Shown in pieces: positions 15,154 through 18,989 of a DNA stretch of 18,989 nucleotides (positions are counted from its first letter, which is position 1; every line of letters begins with the position of its first letter). Made by a program: the position numbers and the translations under genes. The notes beneath the pieces were generated by a model, which had not been told where the DNA came from, did not search any database, and saw nothing but the letters and a program-made list of their open reading frames with translations. The stretch is from positions 1 through 18,989 of the forward strand of contig JAAYND010000141.1 of NCBI GenBank assembly GCA_012521035.1, given 5' to 3'. The DNA is from Methanomicrobiales archaeon. Its GTDB lineage: Archaea > Halobacteriota > Methanomicrobia > Methanomicrobiales > Methanoculleaceae.

Positions 15154-15161
15154 GCGACCAC

Positions 15162-15488
15162 TCATCGTACATCTCCTGCTCCTCTCACCTCCATCCCGAG
15201 GAAGTAACTTACGACCGTCCTTATGGCGACGAGTGAACCGAGGATGATCAGGTCCTCAAACGTCGGAGCAAGGATGGTCTTCAGGAGATCGGCAGCGACG
15301 AAGAACTCAAGACCTATCAGGATACGGGTGGTGAACGTCCCCCTGATCTCCGGATAACCCCATGTCCGTATGCGCGTCTCCTTCGCCAGGAGTTCGACGA
15401 TCGCAATCGCCGCCCCGTAGATGATGAAGAGCGCCCCGAACAGACCGAGCACCGTCCCGGCGATCCCGATGATGGTCTCAAACAGCAT
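15162..15488 (-). CDS. DUF1622 family membrane protein
   Basis: This 108-residue integral membrane protein has three predicted helices at about 8-32, 53-73 and 78-98. The DUF1622 signature is present: 'LIGLEFFVAADLLKTI' (57-72), then 'LGSLVAIRTVVSYFLGMEV' (83-101), with conserved Glu61, Asp67 and Arg90. The function of this family is unknown. The gene lies 46 bp after the ABC ATPase gene on the same strand, but a TATA-like element (CCTATATCC, near 15518-15528) inside a perfect inverted repeat suggests its own, possibly controlled, promoter with a leader of under 10 nt. It may still be read through from the transporter operon. Confidence 0.82.
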   Translation of the reverse strand: MLFETIIGIAGTVLGLFGALFIIYGAAIAIVELLAKETRIRTWGYPEIRGTFTTRILIGLEFFVAADLLKTILAPTFEDLIILGSLVAIRTVVSYFLGMEVRGAGDVR

Positions 15489-15512
15489 GCCCGGCGGGCG
15501 GATCGGCGCCGG

Positions 15513-15533
15513 CGGGGATATAGGTTATCCCCG
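15513..15533. repeat. Perfect 8-bp inverted repeat over the DUF1622 promoter
   Basis: CGGGGATA (15513-15520), the 5-nt spacer TAGGT, and TATCCCCG (15526-15533) form a perfect dyad. It starts one base after the ATPase gene's TGA (minus-strand direction) and covers the probable DUF1622 TATA box, ending 25 bp before its ATG. It could be an operator, or an RNA hairpin at the end of the transporter transcript; no T-run follows. Confidence 0.6.
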
Positions 15534-15534
15534 A

Positions 15535-16302
15535 TCAGTCTCTTATGGGGGTCAGGGGCACAACGACCTGGAACCCGTTGTACTGCTCGACCGTCACCGG
15601 GACGCCGTAGACCGTCTCGATCGTCTCCGCCGTCACGACCTCCGATCCGCCGGCAGCGCAGATGGTACCGCCTTTTAAGAAGATGAATCGGTCGGCGTAG
15701 CGGAGCGCCATGTTCAGGTCATGCATCGTCATCACCGCAGCGACATCGTGCCCGGCCACCACGCTTCTCACGATCTCAAGGATATCAATCTGGTTCCGGA
15801 GATCGAGGCTGCTCGTCGGTTCATCGAGGAGGAGGACACGCGGTTCCTGGACAAGCGCCCGGGCGATGCTCACCTTCTGGAGTTCTCCGCCGCTCATCTC
15901 ATCGATGTAGCGAAGCGCGAGTTCCTCAAGGCGGAGCATCCGGATAGCCGCTTCGACGATCCGGAGGTCAGCCTCTGTGACGTCCCACCGGATATGCGGT
16001 CGGCGGCCGAGGAGGATCGCGTCGAACGCGGTCAGCCGGCCGGCCTCGGATCGCTGCGGTACATACCCCATCCTCCGCGCGATCTCCATCCGGTCAGCGG
16101 TGAGGAGATCCAGTTCCTCGACCATGATCGAGCCCGTCTTCGGACGCAGGATGGCGTTCATGCACTTCAAGAGTGTCGTCTTTCCGACACCGTTCGGCCC
16201 GAGGATCGCGAGGATCTGCTTCGGGCGGAGATCAAACGTGACATCCTGGATGACCGGAGCACTCCGGTAGGTGAACGCCACGCCGTCAACATCGAGTATC
16301 AT
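15535..16302 (-). CDS. ABC transporter ATP-binding protein (FecE/BtuD type)
   Basis: This is the cytoplasmic ATPase of an importer for metal-chelate or corrinoid substrates. The 255-residue protein has Walker A 'GPNGVGKT' (35-42), Q-loop 'YVPQ' with Gln83, signature 'MSGGELQ' (136-142), Walker B 'VLLLDEP' (156-162) and the switch His194 in 'MTMHDLN'. The frame is open 48 codons further upstream, but the ATG at 16302 overlaps the permease stop by four bases (ATGA) and gives the family N-terminus, so it is preferred. It is the third gene of the binding protein-permease-ATPase operon. The family covers ferric siderophore, haem and cobalamin import, and sequence alone does not fix the substrate. 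The presence of cbiZ in the window makes corrinoids one reasonable guess. Confidence 0.93.
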   Translation of the reverse strand: MILDVDGVAFTYRSAPVIQDVTFDLRPKQILAILGPNGVGKTTLLKCMNAILRPKTGSIMVEELDLLTADRMEIARRMGYVPQRSEAGRLTAFDAILLGRRPHIRWDVTEADLRIVEAAIRMLRLEELALRYIDEMSGGELQKVSIARALVQEPRVLLLDEPTSSLDLRNQIDILEIVRSVVAGHDVAAVMTMHDLNMALRYADRFIFLKGGTICAAGGSEVVTAETIETVYGVPVTVEQYNGFQVVVPLTPIRD

Positions 16303-17417
16303 CGTCGGTACCCCCGTAAGAGCAGGTAGATGAATGTTGGTGCACCGAGGAACGCCGTGAGCACGGCGACCGGGAGGACATAAGGCGCCACGATGACCCG
16401 GGCGACGGTGTCGGAGGCGAGGAGGAGTATCCCGCCCATCACGCATGAACCCGGTATAAGGAAACGCTGGTCATCGCCGATGAGCCTCCTCACCATGTGC
16501 GGGCAGACGAGTCCCACAAACCCGATGACACCGAGGAACGAGACGATCACGGCAGAGACGAGCGCCGCAACGACCATACCGATGTTGCGGATCGCCTCGA
16601 CGTTGACACCGAGTCCCATTGCTGTCTCATCACCGGCATCGATAGCGTTGTAGTTCCAGCGGTTCGCTACGAAGTAGAGGGCCGCACCCGCGACGACAAC
16701 GGCCATGAGCCCGAGCTCCTGCCAGTTGGCCCGACTAACATCGCCGAACGTCCAGAAGACGACCGCGGCGAGCTGGGTGTCGCTGGCAAAATACTGGAGG
16801 AACATCGTCCCCGCCGTGAAGAGGGATGATATGGCGACACCGGCGAGGATCATCACCTCCGGCGATGCCCCGCAGACCCGGGAGATGATCAGGATCACGG
16901 CGGTGGCGAGGAGACAGAAGATGAACGCTACGATCGTCGTCACGTAGGGGTTGTTCAGTGTGACGGCGTTAGCGATCGATGAGTGCATCTGTCCCGTGCC
17001 GAGGAGGATGACCGAGACGGCAGCACCGAAAGCGCCGGCGTTTGATATGCCGAGCGTGAACGGTGAGGCGAGAGGGTTTCTGAGGATCGACTGCATCGCG
17101 ACCCCGGCTATCGAGAGGCCTATGCCAGCGACGATCGCTGCGAGCGCCTGGGGGAGCCGGATGTTCCAGACGATCCGGTCGACGCGGGAGAGGTTCTCGG
17201 GCGAGACCGTGGTGAAGTGCAGGAGCGCGGAGATCCGGTCGGCGGTGCCGTTAATGATAGAGAGGAATACGTCGTAGAGGGGGACGCCGGCCGCACCGAT
17301 CGATATGGACACGACCAGGAGGAAGAAGAGGAGGACGATCCCCCCGAGTATCCAGAGATACTTATTCCGCACGTACCCCAGGTATTCCTCGGGGATTACC
17401 CCGTCTGCAAAGTGCAT
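16299..17417 (-). CDS. FecCD/BtuC family ABC transporter permease
   Basis: This 372-residue membrane permease forms the translocation channel as a dimer. After a hydrophilic N-terminus of about 25 residues, a first helix ('WILGGIVLLFFLLVVSISIG') is followed by the family hallmark 'RLPQALAAIVAGIGLSIAGV' (starting near residue 89) and 'NPLASPFTLGISNAGAFGA'. Further helices follow, about ten in total, with 'GFVGLVCPHMVRRLIG' (the loop that meets the ATPase) near 300-315. The ATG at 17417 has a GAGGAG ribosome binding site about 9 bases before it. The first residues, MHFADGVIP, resemble the metal-binding start of CbiM/NikM permeases (MHIxDG), which is odd for this family. Its first codons and the preceding 38-bp gap are copied at 18872-18928. 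Confidence 0.93.
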   Translation of the reverse strand: MHFADGVIPEEYLGYVRNKYLWILGGIVLLFFLLVVSISIGAAGVPLYDVFLSIINGTADRISALLHFTTVSPENLSRVDRIVWNIRLPQALAAIVAGIGLSIAGVAMQSILRNPLASPFTLGISNAGAFGAAVSVILLGTGQMHSSIANAVTLNNPYVTTIVAFIFCLLATAVILIISRVCGASPEVMILAGVAISSLFTAGTMFLQYFASDTQLAAVVFWTFGDVSRANWQELGLMAVVVAGAALYFVANRWNYNAIDAGDETAMGLGVNVEAIRNIGMVVAALVSAVIVSFLGVIGFVGLVCPHMVRRLIGDDQRFLIPGSCVMGGILLLASDTVARVIVAPYVLPVAVLTAFLGAPTFIYLLLRGYRR

Positions 17418-17455
17418 CTCTTCACTCTCCTCTCACTGTTCTACTCTATCATATC

Positions 17456-18613
17456 TTACAGCGGTATCTTTGCGAATCCAAGGTTACCATACTGGCTGTT
17501 CAACTCAGCAAAGACCGGTTTTCCGACGAAGAAGGTGAAGATCTCATCTGCCTTCTTCGCCGGATCGATATCGGCGAACCTGTCAGGGTAGAGAGTCTTT
17601 CCGACAAAGTAAGCGTCAGCAAACACGGTCTCATAGTTTATGTTGTAGTGGTTGTACGGGAGGACTCCGTAAGCCCGCCCCTCCTTCGCCGCAGTGAGGC
17701 CTTTGAGGGCTGCATCGTTCTTCAGTTCCCCGACTGCCCCACCACCATCGATCTGGAGTGTGCCGAGATCGATGAAGATATACCCGGGATCCCAGTCGAC
17801 GAGCGCCTCTTTTGCGACATCAGCGTGATCTACGCCGAGGCCGGCTGCGACGTTCTTCGCGTGCACCCAGAGGAACGGCGGGTAGGACGGTTCGGTGGAC
17901 ATGATCCCGTGCGCCCCTGCCGCCGAGACTCCGCCGACGTAGACGCTCTTTCGTTCGGCCTCGGGGATATCGGCCGTCCGGCGCTCAAGGTCAGCCATCG
18001 TATCCTCGATGTAGGTGATCACCTCTTCTGCGCGATCCTGCTTCCCGATGACCCTGGCCATCATGCGGAGGCCTGAGTACATATCGTCCTTCTCGGCATC
18101 GCTCCGGAGTGAGCCGTAGGGGAAGGCCACGACCGGGATACCGGTCTTTTCCTGGAGTTTGTCAGCCTCAGGGCCGCTCGTCCCGTATGATGTCCCGGTT
18201 GAACCCGTCTTGAAGACAACATCGGGAGAGAGTGCGATGACCTTCTCGGGGTCATCATTGCCCCGGAACTCGCCGATCAGCGGGAGGGTCTTGAACTTCG
18301 CCCCGTGGACGAGGGCGTAGGGGCGGCCTTCTACCGCGCTCTCCCTCTTCTCGATATCATCAACACCGGTGACGAGATCCTGGCCCTGCAGGTAGACGAG
18401 GTAGCGGAGGCACCCTGAACCTGAGCAGACGACGCTCTCGGGGGATGCGGGGGCGGTGACCGCCCGACCGAAACCATCGGTGAGCGCTATCGTCCGGGCA
18501 TCGCCCTGGGCCCCGGTTGATTCAGTGCCGGTGCATCCGGCGGCGAGCATGAGCACAATGAGCGCTGCAAGCAGCGCAGCCGTGAGTGATCCTGGTAGTC
18601 GAGGGGATGTCAT
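17456..18613 (-). CDS. Periplasmic-type lipoprotein substrate-binding protein of a FecCD-type importer
   Basis: This 385-residue binding protein belongs to the BtuF/FhuD/FepB class. The start at 18613 gives a clean signal sequence: basic start, hydrophobic stretch at 10-26 and lipobox LAAGC with Cys27, so it is likely anchored in the membrane outside the cell. The earlier in-frame start at 18697 would put 28 odd residues before the signal and precede the TATA box. The mature part begins 'IALTDGFGRAV', typical of the class, then 'VVCSGSGCLRYLVYL' with two cysteines, 'LPLIGEF', 'ALSPDVVF' and 'GIPVVAFPYG', the usual two-lobe pattern. The ligand is unknown; iron, cobalt-corrinoid or other metal complexes are all possible. 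It is the first gene of the operon, with the permease 38 bp downstream. A second copy of its C-terminus lies at 18929-18989. Confidence 0.9.
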   Translation of the reverse strand: MTSPRLPGSLTAALLAALIVLMLAAGCTGTESTGAQGDARTIALTDGFGRAVTAPASPESVVCSGSGCLRYLVYLQGQDLVTGVDDIEKRESAVEGRPYALVHGAKFKTLPLIGEFRGNDDPEKVIALSPDVVFKTGSTGTSYGTSGPEADKLQEKTGIPVVAFPYGSLRSDAEKDDMYSGLRMMARVIGKQDRAEEVITYIEDTMADLERRTADIPEAERKSVYVGGVSAAGAHGIMSTEPSYPPFLWVHAKNVAAGLGVDHADVAKEALVDWDPGYIFIDLGTLQIDGGGAVGELKNDAALKGLTAAKEGRAYGVLPYNHYNINYETVFADAYFVGKTLYPDRFADIDPAKKADEIFTFFVGKPVFAELNSQYGNLGFAKIPL

Positions 18614-18640
18614 ACTGATATCAATAAGTGTAGCATGAAT

Positions 18641-18650
18641 TATTATACTT
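18641..18650 (-). promoter_or_regulatory. TATA box of the transporter operon
   Basis: The minus strand reads AAGTATAATA, centred about 32 bp before the ATG at 18613 and predicting a leader of only about five bases. It lies downstream of the duplication scar, so the operon kept or gained its own promoter. Confidence 0.55.
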
Positions 18651-18809
18651 GCCGGAAGAGGACCGATTGAATATGACAGAATATTATTTTGTAACACGTA
18701 TACAGGTGCCTGGATTATTCTTCATGAACCCACCCCGTATGCTGAAGCCCTGAGGCCTGAATTCCAGATCGCCAGAACCGATCGTGAGCAGGGGCGCTGA
18801 CAGCGCCGG

Positions 18810-18891
18810 CGGGGAAGTACGATCAGGAGGAGGAAGAGGAGGGCGAGTCCCCCGGGCAATTTTCGGGGATGGCCCCATCTGCAAACTGCAT
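18810..18891 (-). pseudogene. Remnant of a second FecCD-type permease gene
   Basis: The minus strand from the ATG at 18891 reads MQFADGAIPEN, nearly the same as the intact permease's MHFADGVIPEE. The match then breaks: about 30 bases are missing compared with the intact gene. Similarity resumes with a CTC-rich stretch encoding the start of the first helix, but out of frame, and the frame meets TGA at 18823-18825. After about 18810 no similarity to the permease is visible, and no ATPase gene follows. This is the broken 5' end of a duplicated permease, not a functional gene. Confidence 0.75.
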
Positions 18892-18928
18892 CTCTTCACT
18901 CTCCTCTCTCTGTTCTACTCTACCATAC
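18892..18928 (-). repeat. Duplicated binding protein-permease junction (partner 17418-17455)
   Basis: This 37-bp noncoding gap matches the 38-bp gap between the intact binding-protein and permease genes at all but two substitutions and one single-base deletion, including the GAGGAG ribosome binding site. Such conservation between two noncoding copies points to a fairly recent duplication or to gene conversion. Confidence 0.8.
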
Positions 18929-18989
18929 TTACAGCGCGATCTTTGTGAATCCGAGGTTCTCGTGCTGGCCGTTTAACTCGGCGAAGACC
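18929..18989 (-). CDS. C-terminal end of a second substrate-binding protein (partial, runs off the window)
   Basis: The last 20 bases-in-frame codons before the TAA at 18929-18931 encode VFAELNGQHENLGFTKIAL, against VFAELNSQYGNLGFAKIPL at the end of the intact binding protein at 17456. Only this end is inside the window, so whether the gene is complete cannot be told. Substitutions between the copies are conservative and the stop position is the same, which suggests a translated paralogue, not a decayed copy. Its permease partner is broken, so if functional it may deliver substrate to the neighbouring intact permease (inference). Confidence 0.8.
   Translation of the reverse strand, partial: VFAELNGQHENLGFTKIAL

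Noticed and set aside
18684..18899. 71-codon minus-strand frame over the transporter scar
   Set aside because: It starts in a different frame from the permease remnant inside the duplicated ribosome-binding region and matches nothing; best explained as an open shadow of the decayed sequence.

Overview
The window is GC-rich archaeal DNA, most likely from a methanogen of the Methanomicrobiales (a Methanoculleus-like genome is my best guess, by inference). Archaeal markers are deoxyhypusine synthase, the tRNA-Ile2 agmatidine synthetase TiaS, a group II chaperonin (thermosome) with a Gly/Met-rich tail, an archaeal adenosylcobinamide amidohydrolase CbiZ, and TATA-box promoters lying about 26-33 bp before start codons. 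Several transcripts look leaderless. Genes are packed on both strands, with 4-base ATGA overlaps inside operons and very short gaps between convergent genes.

Layout. 1-390: no convincing gene. 391-585 (+): small DUF1858 CxxC protein. 607-1850 (-): an overlapping pair, a 120-aa zinc-ribbon protein ending in an NrdD-type glycyl-radical segment, then cbiZ. 1967-3534 (-): dys and pyrF, overlapping by 4 bases. 3580-4230: no convincing gene, but a dense run of inverted repeats bounded by a TATA box and a T-run, read here as a candidate structured RNA. 4231-5472 (-): tiaS, divergent across 48 bp from an archaeal HTH regulator (5521-6438, +), which is followed by the thermosome gene (6496-8163, +) with its own promoter and terminator. 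8382-12151 (+): two tandem paralogous membrane sensor histidine kinases with no response regulator beside them. 12158-13898 (-): a class II lysyl-tRNA synthetase and an overlapping YwbE-family gene. 14119-15153 (+): family 4 uracil-DNA glycosylase and a Nudix hydrolase. 15162-15488 (-): DUF1622 membrane protein. 15535-18613 (-): a complete FecCD/BtuCDF-type ABC importer in the order binding protein, permease, ATPase. 18810-18989 (-): the end of a second binding-protein gene followed by the broken start of a second permease, which is the scar of a duplicated transporter.

How the genes fit together. CbiZ and the importer both fit corrinoid or metal-complex salvage, although the importer's substrate cannot be read from sequence. 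The pairing of cbiZ with a class III ribonucleotide-reductase-like radical domain is suggestive, because ribonucleotide reductase classes differ in their need for B12. Translation and protein-quality functions (dys, tiaS, lysS, thermosome) and nucleotide or DNA maintenance (pyrF, udg, Nudix) make up most of the rest. The strongest candidates for something undescribed are the structured RNA locus at 3693-4039, the stand-alone glycyl-radical domain protein, the His-for-Cys change in the glycosylase's Fe-S site, and the transporter duplication scar.
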